Assembly: GCA_001455915.2 (NCBI GenBank)
Contig: LNDK02000077.1
Location: 1,427,101-1,491,100, forward strand
Length of the DNA stretch: 64,000 nt
Direction: 5' to 3'
From: Samsoniella hepiali
Taxonomy: Eukaryota; Ascomycota; Sordariomycetes; Hypocreales; Cordycipitaceae
A program made the position numbers and the translations under genes. Shown one piece after another: positions 10,042 to 21,207 of the stretch (position 1 is the stretch's first letter; the number at the start of each line of letters is the position of its first letter). Under the pieces are notes generated by a model. It was not told the origin of the DNA. It saw nothing but the letters and a program-made list of their open reading frames with translations, and made no database searches.

Positions 10042-13037
10042 GCTGGGAGAGGATATTATTTCGAATGACTGAAAAGAGTGAGGGATATTATGGTCGCCGG
10101 ACAAACAGGTGTCGCACGAGTCGAGTCGCTTCGGTGGTTCTTGGGCGCGCAGCTGTCCTGGCAAAGGAATGTCGAAATGCAGAGGGGAGAAAAAGACGAA
10201 AGAGAGTGGATGATGTTTTTTTTTCACAATGAAGAGGAAAGAAAAGAGGGAATGACGGGCCAATGCGAGCAGAAGCGAAGGCTCTTACGAGACAGCAGGA
10301 CACGAGACGCAGCGCCCCCCCTTCTTGTTCCGAGTGCCAGCAAGCTGCCTACCTGCTTGCTGCCTTCCCACCCAGACGGCAAACTACAGGGCCGGGGCCA
10401 AGCAAACGCACACGCCCAGCAGCACCGAACCGAACCAGCGATCCATGGCCCGGCGGCGGGCTGACCATGCTAGCAGGAAAAAAATTAATTGGGGGGCGGA
10501 CCCGGGCTGCCTCTCAAGTTTCAACCACTCAACTCTGCAAGAAAAGCACCCCACGAACAGCCAATCTCTGCCGCCACGCAGCGACTACCACACGCCACGA
10601 ACGGGCAGCATGACAGAATGGGGTCAGGGGAGGGGGGGCAACACGCCGAAGAAGGGCAAGAAAGGATGGGGATGACGGCTAGACTACCAAACTATGCCGG
10701 CCAGGAACCAGTTAAAAATGGCAACAAAAAGGTTTCCTGGGACCGGGATAAACGCGCGTCCCCCTCAGCTTGAACGGACTTTGTTGGACAGGAACAAGAG
10801 GTAAAAAGAAGCGGAGCCTCTGCGACCTCCTATGGAGACGACTTGGACCCTGACGGGAGCCCGCTACCAAGGACGACATGGGGCGCAAACACGACCAGCA
10901 TTGTCGTCGCTGGCACACCGAGCGACGGGCCAGGAGAAAGGCAGAGGAGCCACGTGGGCACGGTCCCGAGATGGCCAATCTGACTTTTTTATCGCTCTGC
11001 TGGTTTTATTGATTAAAGTAGGCGATTTCTGGTTCGTGGGCAGTTTCCGACGACTCATGTACCTGATGAGCTAGCTAGCCAAGATTTTTTTTGTGTTTAC
11101 AATTTATGGGGAGGGTAGCACACACACACTTGTCTTGTTCCTCGCTTTTCCAGAGACTTTTCTACAAGCCACAGAAGGATCTTCGGTGTGCCCACTAGCA
11201 GCGGGAAAAAAGGAAACGTGTTGTGAGGTGAGCACAAGAAATGTCGAGCACACGCACATATGCACCTGACGTAGTTGGCAGCGCCAGGCCAAGATAGGAC
11301 TACTACACAATGACGGCTCAGCTTGTTCCGAGAAGAATATGCAAAGGAAAAAATGGGTAATAAACTTTATACATCTTTTACTGTGTTTTTTTTTATTGTG
11401 ATTTTATTGTATTTTTTGTATTGTGTATTGTCTGGCAAACACAAATGCTCTGATTTTGGCGGCCGCATCGCTGCGCGCGAGACGGGCTGCGCTGCCCGCC
11501 GCATCTCGGGGCTCACTGCCAGTGTCTGAGGTAGGTTACCAGTACCAAGAAAGAGAGTGGATTGCCCCGTATGTCTTGGCCACGCATGTACTACCAATGC
11601 GGAGCCCGGAAAGGAAAGAAGAGCCAAGCATGATGCCTCCATTCCCCTTTATTGCTAGCGGGGCAAAGTGAGATTGTGAAGCTCCAAAAACGGTGCATCT
11701 CTTTGTAGGAAGAAGGAAGAGAGGGAAAGAAGCACACAGAGAGGAGAGACGGGCAAGGGCAAAAAAAGATGACCGAATAATTGGTCGGACCTAACCCGAT
11801 GGCCCTTATTGCCTGCGGGGTGGGCAAAGCAGCACTGCCTTGATTTATTTTTGGCAAAACCCTCACGTAATTTTGCTGGCACCGTTACACGCAAGCCTTG
11901 CCTTTGAAAAAGGGTCTTTCCCTAACCAGGTCCCTTTCTGCGGAGGTGGAGATTGATGTCCAAAAGTTCCCTGCGGCCTTGGCAAACGGGTTCAAGGAAA
12001 ACCTGGTCACCGGCTGCGTTTCATTGGCAAAAAGAATCTCTCCTTTTCGAAAACTCGAGAGGAGGATTTCACCGTACTGCATAACAATTTGTTTTTAGCT
12101 GCATTGCCCGCATAAAGGATTGAGAGAGAGAACCTTTTTTTTTGCGCCACGCGCGCGCCTCGTTACGGCTTGGCTGCGTCGACCTGCCCATTGTGGTCAT
12201 GCTCACCCGAGACTGCGCCACCACGGCGGGCGGCGCAGGTACGCTGGCCTCGTTGTCTCGGGTGATTGGCGAACCCACGCACCTTTTGTTTTAATGAATA
12301 GTTTTTGTTCGTTATTGCATTAGCAAATATATAGAAAAAAGAGCCCGCTGTCCTGCATATTGTCATATATATTGGCAACGACAAAAAAGGCCATGATCCC
12401 TGTCCCTGTGCCCTGGAGCGCGCCATACCTGCATGGCCTGGCTGCAGGTACAGCCGCATCAGTGGACGGGGCGCCCTGGCCAATTGCACTTGGACGCTGT
12501 GGCCATTTCTTGACGTATTGGGCATGCCAGCTTTCTGGCCAATCAAGAGCCTCACAGAGCCGTAGCCAGCAGAGCGAGTGCAGCGTACAGTGGCGAAGAG
12601 CGTACTCCGTACAGCGTACGTATAGCGCACGTATCGCACGTATAGCGTATCGCGTACAGGTGCACTGGTATTGGTACAGTGGGCCACAACCAATTCCGAG
12701 CAGAAATCGCCACCCAATGGCCGGAACTACCTACACGCACTGTATTACCACGCGTCATGCCGCATCACCAACAAGTCACATCAGGTACGGAAACGTCATC
12801 TTTGTCAAACTTGGTATTTCATTCATGGTATATGGTTTCTTCACCCTCTATGCCAAAGAAAGCAAAGACGGCCCGCGACAAAGGAAAACAAGGGAAATAA
12901 TAAAAAACCAAAAAAGTCTTTCCAGAAGATCATGTAGAATCAAATGCCCAATGCATCGTCCCGTGTATCAGTCATGTTCGTTACAATCCGCGTCATTGTT
13001 CGTTTAGAAATGTCCTTCTTGCAAGAGAATGAGTCGC
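10042..13037. other. Long intergenic region (3.0 kb)
   Basis: Upstream region of the leftward desaturase and 3' flank of the leftward CRAL-TRIO gene. It contains several homopolymer runs, a G-rich patch near 10620-10645 and the TACGTA-like repeat near 12.6 kb. Open frames up to about 215 codons occur but have unnatural composition and no domain. I find no supported gene or RNA. Confidence 0.5.
12581..12665. repeat. Short degenerate repeat of ACGTATAGCGC / GTATCGC units
   Basis: From 12581 to 12665 the sequence is almost entirely overlapping units of the kind GCGTAC, ACGTATAGCG, CACGTATCGC and CGTATCGCG. The units are 9-16 bp and imperfect, with many internal palindromes (TACGTA, GTAC). It sits in the long spacer between the CRAL-TRIO gene and the desaturase gene. 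No gene is visible across it. Confidence 0.65.
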
Positions 13038-14555
13038 CTAAGCAGCAACGGCGTTGGTCGTCGTGGCCAGGGGCGTCTTTTCGTCAATGTTGAGCGCCTC
13101 GACTGCCTTGGCAGTGGCCGCCAGCTCGCCGTCGTTGCCCGCGTCAACAAACGTGTCTTCCGACTTGAGCGTGGCATTGTCCTCGGCCGCCGCCGCCGCC
13201 TTCTCGTCCTCGTACCAGGCCACCTTCTTGCCGCCCCGAAGGTTGCCGTTGCGGTCGTACAGGCTGCGCGCGCGGATGTACGGGTCCAGCTTCCAGTAGT
13301 TGACCGCAAGCTCCTTGGCCACCTTGGTGCGCTCCGCGACGATCTCGGGCGTCGACGCCTCAACCCACTTTCTCGTCGCAGCCTCGAACCGTTGCGAAAT
13401 CTCCTGGCGCTCAGCCTGCAGCCGGTCGCGGGTAGCAGTGTCCTTCATGAGGTCGTTCTCGCCCTCAATCGGCTCCACGTACTTGTACTCCCAGTCCAGG
13501 TCGCCACCGAGCTCCTTGATCAGTCTGTCCGGCTCAATGTGGTTGGTGATGCCGTCGGCACCGTCCCGGCCGTTGGTAAAGTTCACCTTGCTGGCGACGA
13601 CGGGGTCCAGCCAGCCGTGGATAATCTTCCACACGCTCTTGAACACCCAGGGGGCGTTGTGCACGAGAATGACACCCAGGGACTCGGGGTAGTTGGCCTC
13701 AAACGACTGGATAATGTACTTGATGGGCACGTAGTCCAGGTTGGCCAGGGTGAAGCCGGTGAGATCAAACACCAGGCAGGCAGTCTCAATCGGAGGGTTC
13801 AGCACCATGCGGCCCGTCTCAATGTTGTAGACAATGAACCGTTCGAGAGACTCATTCTTGCCATCAAACGGCTTGTGCAGACGCGCGCGGACGTAGCTGA
13901 TGGGACGACCATGCTTGTCGGTGCCGTGAAGGAAGCCCTTACCCATGCGAAGTTGGCGCATAAAGTCGTGGGCGAGAACCTTGGTGTTGGGGTCGGAGCT
14001 CTTCTCATCACGAGCACCACCCGCCTCACCGTTGTACATGATGTCAGAGTCCACCTTGGACTTGGATGCGCGCCAGTCCATGGCGGAGAACATCATGATG
14101 ATACCCTTGTCAACCTCCCACTTGCGGGCACGCAGGAAGCGCAGCGCGAGGGCATCGGGGTGGTCATGCTTGACAGCCTCGAGGATCATGCTACGGGCAG
14201 ACTCGGCAGAGTGCTTGCTGAGCATCTCCATGAACTGCTTGCGCAGACCAAACTTGTCAGTGTCATCGGCAGCGCCGAGCCCGAGCTGCTTCTCAACAAG
14301 GGCGGTGGCGTTGGTGTCCTCGGCGCTGGCCTTCTTGCCGCCGCCAAAGAGGCCGAAGCGAGACTTTTGAACGGGGGCCGCAGCCTGGGTGGCACAGTTC
14401 TTGAGCGCAGCCTGGACCTCGGGGTCCTTGGACTCGTACAGGTCGTAGAGCTTGAAGATGGTGCCCCAGAACTGGCGCAGCTTCTCCTCCTGCTGGGCCG
14501 TCAGGTTGCCGACGTTGCCCTCGGGAATGGTGGTGGGAGTGGTAGTGCTGGACAT
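13038..14555 (-). CDS. CRAL-TRIO (Sec14-like) lipid-binding protein
   Basis: Single exon, 505 residues from the ATG at 14555. The N-terminal third is acidic/helical and contains a CRAL-TRIO-N type helical bundle (AALRFLRARKWEVDKGI at about 165-185 matches the usual FLRARK-DVDKA motif). The lipid-binding domain follows, with GRPISYVRARLHKP, a hydrophobic VFDLTGFTLANLDYVPIK stretch, NYPESLGVILVHNAPWVFKSVW and the closing LIKELGGDLDWEY. These are the marks of Sec14/Pdr17-like phospholipid exchange proteins. The C-terminal 150 residues are charged and Ala-rich. An in-frame upstream Met would add 36 T/P-rich residues. I prefer 14555 because the S/T-rich start there is typical. A role in phosphatidylinositol or sterol traffic is inferred from the family. 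Confidence 0.87.
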   Translation of the reverse strand: MSSTTTPTTIPEGNVGNLTAQQEEKLRQFWGTIFKLYDLYESKDPEVQAALKNCATQAAAPVQKSRFGLFGGGKKASAEDTNATALVEKQLGLGAADDTDKFGLRKQFMEMLSKHSAESARSMILEAVKHDHPDALALRFLRARKWEVDKGIIMMFSAMDWRASKSKVDSDIMYNGEAGGARDEKSSDPNTKVLAHDFMRQLRMGKGFLHGTDKHGRPISYVRARLHKPFDGKNESLERFIVYNIETGRMVLNPPIETACLVFDLTGFTLANLDYVPIKYIIQSFEANYPESLGVILVHNAPWVFKSVWKIIHGWLDPVVASKVNFTNGRDGADGITNHIEPDRLIKELGGDLDWEYKYVEPIEGENDLMKDTATRDRLQAERQEISQRFEAATRKWVEASTPEIVAERTKVAKELAVNYWKLDPYIRARSLYDRNGNLRGGKKVAWYEDEKAAAAAEDNATLKSEDTFVDAGNDGELAATAKAVEALNIDEKTPLATTTNAVAA

Positions 14556-16248
14556 GGTGGATGGTGTTGTTGGTGTGGTGGTGGGTATGGGTATCTCTGT
14601 GACGTTGCTGTCGAATGTCGAATGGAGCAACACCGAATGGTTCAACGGCGGTTCGCGGCGCACTTGGTGCTACGAATATAAAGGTAACGGTCTTGAGAAG
14701 AGCAAGGCGAAAGAAGAAATGCCCGGTATAGACCAAAGGACTAAAGCCAAAAAGTCGTTGTGCGGGGTCAAGGCTAGCTTGATGACGATAGTAGCGTATG
14801 AGCTAGGTCTCGTCAGTCTGCTCGCGAAAAGAAATGCGGCCAAACTGAGGTGAAAAGAGAAGCAAAGTAGAGAAAACTTTGCGCTGAAGAACCAAAGGAC
14901 ACCGAGAGAACAATCAACGGCGTCGTCGACTAGATATACCCCAAGGAGGCTCACGGGAGTGGGTTCGCGGAGCACGGAATCGGGGGGACTGTAACGGGTT
15001 GGCTGCCGAGGCTCCAACCGCAACGAGTAGCATATGATGGGATCGTAATGGCCTTTCCATGGCCATTATTGGCGTGCTTGTGGCCTGGTCCACCAGATTG
15101 ACGCCACCCATTCGCCAGAGCCTGGTTAGCCTATACAGCAGGCTTGGGGTCGCCTGGAAAATAGGCGGGGGAGGTCGGGGGAGTGCGGGTGCATTGGTGG
15201 TGGGTTGGGGCAGCCCCGGAGCCCCAGGAAACCCAGGATTTGCCCCAGAACGCCAGAGACTTTGCGAGCAGCCCCGACAGGCCCTATGGCGAGTCTCGGA
15301 TTGGAGTACAGCAGCATTGGGCCCCAGGCCGGTGGGACTCGCTTGCGGATCCGTCTCCATGCCGTCACAGCGTCGAGTCCTGTCCTGAATCCCACGTCCA
15401 GGGCGTGAGGTGGTTGTCTGGCGCTGCGACACACATGTAGCCGTGCAGGCTGCATTTGACACAACAAAGGGGCAACCGTCAATGATCGCTGGGCTGTGCA
15501 TCGGCCGAGGCTCCCTGTGGAGGCTATCCTACCTTTTGTCCTATCTTTCAGCGATTAGCTTCCCGTGCCGGGCCAACAAAACTCGTGAAGCTAAGATGCG
15601 CAACCAAGCCTGCAAGCCACCTAGAGACGCACAGGGCTGGCAGAGCGCCACAGGGGCAAGTTTCTGCATGTCTTGAATATTGAAAAGCATGTGCATCCGT
15701 AATTATTTTTGCTTGTGAAACTGGCTCACGAGGGGATGAAGACGGGAAGAAGCGTCGAGAGATGCAAAAAGGAGGTCGGTACGCGATGCTCGGACACTGC
15801 AAACGCCTGCACAACCCAGGCGTGGTACAAGACAGTTGTCGGTCTCCAGCTAAGTAATACTCGGGAAATGCATGTGCAGAAGCGGGATTATGAAGTAACT
15901 CTTCATTATTTACACGACAGGAAATTTGTATGCCAGTTACCACTCCAAATCCCACCAGCTGGCGACGCCGTTTGCTGGCAGCTGGCAGTACATTGCGGAG
16001 GTTTCATCCCTCAACACCTACATCAAAGCTACACCACCATGTGCTCCGTTGCAGCATTAAACAATCGATAATTAAGCCGCGGCACCGAACACATCAATCA
16101 TCGTTCGATCGAATAAACTGAAAGCGAACCACACTTCCTTCGCCATACACTGATCCCGGCATTTCGTAAAGAATGTCTCGAATACGACGTTCGTTGCCTC
16201 GCAGAAAGCCCGGACCGCCTCCGCTCGACTGAACATGAGCCAGCACGT
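14556..16248. other. Intergenic region (1.7 kb)
   Basis: Leader and promoter of the leftward CRAL-TRIO gene on the left, 3' flank of the SCP2 gene on the right. A 195-codon minus-strand frame at 14914-15501 is rich in P, R and Q without any domain and was not called. No RNA gene or repeat stands out. Confidence 0.5.
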
Positions 16249-17090
16249 CTAAAGCTTGGCTTTAACGCGCACAACCTGCAGGATGGGCTGCAAAGCAAGC
16301 GCCTTCATCATATTGCCCTTGATCTTGAGCTTGCCCCTCATGAAGAGGTTCTGCGCATTCGCCTCGCCCAAGAACAGTTTTGTAAAATCATCTTCGTCGA
16401 GGACAAACGTAACTAGAAGCCGGTTTGCAGTCAGCATCAACCTAGACGCATCGAAAAAAAAAAGTTCAACCCCAGCGCAGCTCGTCCAGCCAGCCAGCCT
16501 CTTGCCTGAATACTGAGCCTTGTTACCCCGCGGCTCAAGCACCGAGACAACTATGGGGCTCCCAGCAGATAAGATGTGCCATAATACTCGGCCCATGCGC
16601 TTTTGGTCATATTACAGTTCGGATGCTGCGGGGGTAGAGCCGGAGGTCTTACCGCTAGGTTTCTCACCAATGCCCTTACCCACGCGGCCAGTGGTCTTTA
16701 GGTCGACATGCCAGCTGTCCGTCACCCCCGAGTTCCCCTTGATAGTGAATGCAAAGATGCCATTGCCTTTTCTTATGGCGTCCTTGACCTCTTCCGGGTT
16801 CTCCGAGAGCTGCTCGTTAATCGCATCAAATAGCTGCGATGCCGGAATCTTTTCTGTTGGGGCGGGCACCGTTTCAGTTAGCCCGTCTTCACATGCTTCA
16901 TCGCCATGCCGCCCAGCGAGAAAAAAGCCAGAGGCCAAGCCGTCCTTGCAGACACAGGCCATCTGCGCCACTAACAACTTGGTGGGTTGCCAAAGTGGCA
17001 GGCGAGACACTAGCAGCAGCCTGCCCTGGGCATTTCGCCTCTCCGCTATCCACTGAAGGGAGACTCGGACTTGCCATTGGAGACACTCAT
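16249..17090 (-). CDS. SCP2 sterol-carrier domain protein with PTS1 signal
   Basis: Small lipid carrier, predicted peroxisomal matrix. Proposed exons are 17090-17054, 16853-16653 and 16412-16249, giving 133 residues, essentially a lone SCP2 domain. Visible family features are the opening IPASQLFDAIN helix, the GIFAFTIKG and WHVDLK strands, VTFVLDEDDFTKLFLGEANAQ, and the closing FMRGKLKIKGNMMKALALQ. The C-terminus is VKAKL; AKL is a standard peroxisomal targeting tripeptide. Exons 2 and 3 are firm (phases match and the domain continues across a 240-bp intron). Exon 1 is tentative: its donor GTGGAT is weak, and a shorter first exon (ATG A|GT) would also keep frame. A role in peroxisomal fatty-acid or sterol handling is inferred. 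Confidence 0.8.
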
Positions 17091-18811
17091 GACTGCAGTG
17101 GGTGGATGTCGAGCTGCTGTAAGACGGAGCGAGAATTCTGAAAAATATAAAAGCGGTATGTGCTGTGGCCTCTCGTCGTCGATTATGCCTAGTTCTCAAA
17201 TCTTCCAGCACTAACTAGGATATGGCTCGCAAGATATATGCCAAGCTGGCCATCAAGATGCGCCTAGTTTGCACAGCGACAGACGTCGCTCATGAGTACT
17301 GCAAGCCGAGAACCCCTCTCGACACACCGGATCACGCTCATAACCTCGGCACACTCGCCAGCAGCCAACCGGCCCACGCTGAGTTCTCTTGGTTCCCCGC
17401 AAGACCATCTTCTGTCTACATGGTTCCCCGCATCTCAAGCTAGCGGGGATAGCTGAAGGGCGAACAGGATTCAGGTCGCCAGCGCTCACTGGCTCGTTTC
17501 ACTGGGCACGGCGCATCCCTGGTCTAGGTGCGGCGCCACACCTCAACATTCCCCGATTAATGCCCATCGTGCGAGTAATATCGGCCAGGCCTGAGCCCTT
17601 CGTCGTATGTCGTATCGCCTCCACTTGCGCCGTTTTGCGACATGGTCAGAGTTACTATATTCGCTGCGAACTGGAGTCATGGAGCCGAGCAATGAGCCTC
17701 CTTGCCTCCACAGCGAGGGGTAGATCCCTTGCCACAAAAACTGCCAGTTTGCCAGTCACTCGCTTTCCAATTTTCGTCATCCATTGTCGAAGTTGTGGAG
17801 ATCCCTCCAACGCACGCACTTTCAAAGAGACTAGAGAAACCTGGCTGCACAAATGCAGGTAATGCATTCTCTGGATCGATTCTGCTCGCTTCCTCGCTTT
17901 GTCGACCATGGCCAGAAACAATGCTTGGTGGGCATCTTACGTCACAGAACAGACCTGTAGCGACATCTCACGCCAACAAGCCACCTTCTCATTCCCGCAC
18001 ACTCTGCCAAAAATAATCTACGTGAATGCCCGCTGGCCAAACTTTAAAGCACATAAATTTCAGCATGCTTACAACCCAGCCCACCCTATTTCTTCCGTGT
18101 CGTTTATCTGCTGGCATCGTCATGTGCCGGAAGGGTTGCCAAGCGGAGACTAAAAATACTGTTTTGCTTGACCACAGTGCGAACCTACATCATCTGACAC
18201 GGTCTCCCACTGTGCATCCAGATTCTCTTCTCGCCGTCAGTCAACATATTGAGGCATCGCCATCTTTATTTTACGTCGTGTGAAATAGTTTCAATCCAGT
18301 TCAATATTCTTCAATGGAACTTCATCCGCACGCTACCCGCACAGGCCTAGCGACACTTCCAATTGACACCAGCGCGCAGGAGACGCTACATTTGACATTT
18401 CTTGATACGCGTGGAAATTCCCTGCAGGTTGCGAACTACCTTGGAAAGTAATACAACGCATCTTGGCATTTGCCAGTCTTTACTGCCACGACGTGCATCG
18501 TTGGATTCTCACGTTGCCCTTTTACCGACCATGCTATTTATGGCTCCTCCGCGAGAATCCATCAGCTGAGATTCAGCTCAATAAGCCCCAGTCATTCATT
18601 TTACGCAACATTGAAAATATGCATACAGAACTATATGAATTGGGCAGGTATTCCATCGATAAAATGTCCACGTGGCGCATTTGACTGCGACGACCCCGCC
18701 GACGACCCGGTGTATAAATACATCACCACCATGCACGCTTATAATGTGGTAGATGTCTACCGTTTGCTACCGGTTCAACTACACAAGAAGTAGAAACTCG
18801 CCAAAAGGATC
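17091..18811. other. Intergenic region (1.7 kb), SCP2 / sulfotransferase divergent spacer
   Basis: Holds the promoters of the leftward SCP2 gene and the rightward sulfotransferase-like gene. An E-box CACGTG occurs near 18669 and a TATA box at 18713. Open frames of up to 157 codons have no recognisable domain. I see no further gene. Confidence 0.5.
18713..18720 (+). promoter_or_regulatory. TATA box of the sulfotransferase-like gene
   Basis: TATAAATA about 95 bp upstream of the ATG at 18812, correctly oriented. Confidence 0.5.
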
Positions 18812-19812
18812 ATGGCAGAATCAGAAATTCGATCGGTTCCGATGAAGGTGTTGTGTCTCGGATACAGCCGCACTGGAACCAGGTGCAAGTCTTACCATCA
18901 AATCTCCGGATGAGACGCGGCGCTAATAATGTGACAATGGCAGCTCTGAGAGAGGCACTTTTGACACTAGGATATAATCACACCTATCACACAATGGATG
19001 CTGCATTCATCAATACGCGTGACTGTCAAACATGGCTGAAGTGGCTGAGAGCAAAGCACGACGGCATTGGCCGCATACCGGGACGAAAAGACTTTGACGC
19101 CTTGTTGGGACACTGTCAGGTAAACCATGAGCATCTATGTCGCAACGAATGTTGACACTAATGGTCTAACATCAAAGGCTGTATGCGACATGCCGGCCGC
19201 ATACTTTGCCGAAGAGCTCCTGGAAGCATATCCAGACGCAAAAGTAATCCTCACTATTCGAGACGTAGATAAGTGGCACAAGTAAGAAGATTGCACATCA
19301 CACACGATATCGCACGTCGCAACTCACAAAATCCATTCAGGTCCGTCACCAATACCCTGGAAGTCGTCGACACCAGCATCCTCTGGGCCACCATCGGTCT
19401 CTTGGCCTCGCTCCTGCGCATGCCCAACCGCTGGAACTGGCCCATGTTCCAGAAGCTGCACCAGGCGCTCTACGGCCACGACTTCCCGCGCAATGGCAAG
19501 GCGAGCTTCGAGGCGCACTACGCGCATGTACGCGCCCTCGTGCCCGCCGACCGCCTGCTCGAGTACCACGTCAGCGAGGGGTGGGCGCCGCTGTGCGCCT
19601 TCCTGGGCCGGCCGGTGCCCGAGGACAATGACACGCCATTCATCAACCAGACGGCCGCCATCAACGATAAGCTGATGACAATGCATGCGGAAAACCTAAA
19701 GGCGCAGGGCAAGCGGGTGCTGGATATTTGCGCGTACACGGCGTTGGCGTGGTCCGTTGTCCGCGCGCTGCGGATGGTCGTGGAGCGCCAAAAATGGATT
19801 GCGATGATTTGA
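18812..19812 (+). CDS. Sulfotransferase-family P-loop protein, frame conflict at intron 1
   Basis: Member of the fungal sulfotransferase-like P-loop family (Sulfotransfer_4 type). Visible parts: the start VLCLGYSRTGT (PAPS/phosphate loop), LLTLGYNHTYHTMDAAF, AKVILTIRDVDKWH (3'-phosphate-binding style strand) and a C-terminal hydrophobic helix. Exons are 18812-18882, about 18951-19119, 19178-19281 and 19341-19812. Introns 2 and 3 are clean and in phase. Intron 1 is not: the natural acceptor (GGCAG after a GCTAAT branch point, exon from 18944) leaves the frame broken. Only a weaker acceptor seven bases on (CTCTGAG) keeps frame, and it removes about three residues directly after the GT of the P-loop. 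A two-base loss in a CT run would explain it. The product may be non-functional. The gene is convergent with the dioxygenase gene. Confidence 0.72.
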
Positions 19813-19911
19813 GTTTAATTTTTTTACTAGCATATCACGGTTCACATAAATGTTGAAAAATGTATATATTCATTCAGTTAAAATACTGGTTTATGCCGCG
19901 GCAAGACTAGT

Positions 19912-21207
19912 CTACTGCTTGTTGCGTGACGCAAGCGCTTCCTGTCGGGACGAGCTCTGGGGGTCGAAAAACGGGCGCTCGCCAATACCGACGGCGCGGA
20001 TGCCAAGACGGTCGCCCTGGTCCTCGTAGTCGAAGATGGCGCTGTGGAACGTGCTGCGGTTGTCCCAGATAGCTGTGCATCTTGTTAGTCACGGGCTGTC
20101 AACACTCCAGGTCCATTTCAAACAGTCACGTACCGATATCGTTGGGGTTGTGCCATCGCAGCCGGACCTGCAAGTCATAGTTCTTGTACACGAGGTCCAG
20201 GAACCATGACAGCAGGTGGGTGCTCTCCTCCTGCGTGACGCCGTTGATGTGCTTGACGTGGCCGCCGACGGGGAAGATGCTCTTCCAGCCCGTCACGGGG
20301 TTGGTGCGCACGACGGGGTGGATGGCCTTGAGCTCGGTGCCGACGTTGGCCGGGTTGCCGCGCGGCTTGTCCCAGAGCTCGAAGCCGTTCTTGGCCGCCG
20401 TCTTGCCGAAACCGGGCTGCTCAAAGGTCACGCTGAGGCCCTCGAGGAACTTTTGGTACGGCCCGCTGAGCTTGTCGTATATTTCGTATCCAGACGCAAA
20501 CAGCGTGTCTATTCACAAAACATATTAGCTTCATCATCTCTGAATAAGAAACAAATCGCTAGAATAGGAAAAGCAAGACACTTACCGCCGCCACTCTTTG
20601 GGAGCTGCGAAAGTCGCAGCGAGGAATAGTCGGCAGGGAAGGGCTCAAAGGCAATGTCGCTGTGCCACTGCGCAGTCGCCTGCTTCTTGGTGCTCAGCCC
20701 GTCAACGGTCTCTTCCTTGTAGTACTTTTCCCTCTGGATGGAGCTGATGATGCTAATCTCGGGGTCGTCGCCACCGAGCTCCCGGCCCGGGTTGAGCAGC
20801 GGGTGGACGTGCAGGCCCGACTCGGCCGGGCGGCCGGTGAGCCGACCGAGACGCTCAATCAGCTCCTTTTGCAGGTCATTGGTCAGGTTATCCTGCGCAC
20901 GGAAGACAACAACACCGCGCTCAGAAACTGGAAAAAAGAATTAGTACATCCCCGATCGTATAAGTGCATGATGGTGGGCGTGCATGATGTACTTACTTGT
21001 CACTGCCAAGTCCCGAATGAGCTCGTCCGAGTTGGGTGCTCTGAGAAGCTCAACGAGATCCGTTTTGGGATATTCTCTACCGATGCTGGGGCTAATCTCG
21101 ACTGACTCGAGGTCCTTCAGAGCCCCGGTGACTTGCAGAGGTGCGGTCACCTTACCCTTGGTCGGAACGGGTACGACCAGGGTAGACTCGACAGCGGTGG
21201 GCGACAT
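19912..21207 (-). CDS. TauD/TfdA-family 2-oxoglutarate dioxygenase (Jlp1-like)
   Basis: Fe(II)/2-oxoglutarate dioxygenase of the sulfonate/taurine type. It would hydroxylate the carbon next to sulfur and so release sulfite. Exons are 21207-20997, 20927-20586, 20508-20134 and 20072-19912, all in phase, giving 362 residues. The iron ligands are visible as WHSDIAF (H159, D161) and FHSA (H319), with R331/R335 placed to bind 2-oxoglutarate. The block KAIHPVVRTNPVTGWKSIF is the family's substrate-pocket signature. The last exon opens with AIWDNRSTFHSA as in Jlp1/TauD proteins. The gene shares an 813-bp promoter with the divergent transporter gene, and a CYS3-type site lies in that promoter. Substrate is inferred; alkyl sulfates or other acids are possible. 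Confidence 0.88.

Noticed and set aside
12360..13007. 215-codon plus-strand frame
   Set aside because: Runs through the short repeat at 12.6 kb and has random-like composition; no start context or domain.
13029..14681. 550-codon open frame antisense to the CRAL-TRIO gene
   Set aside because: It is the complement of a high-GC3 coding exon; its translation is V/L/G/R-rich with no domain, while the minus strand has a clear CRAL-TRIO protein.
14914..15501. 195-codon minus-strand frame
   Set aside because: P/R/Q-rich without conserved pattern; lies in the expected leader region of the CRAL-TRIO gene.
17389..17862. 157-codon plus-strand frame
   Set aside because: No family resemblance and no TATA or leader pattern.
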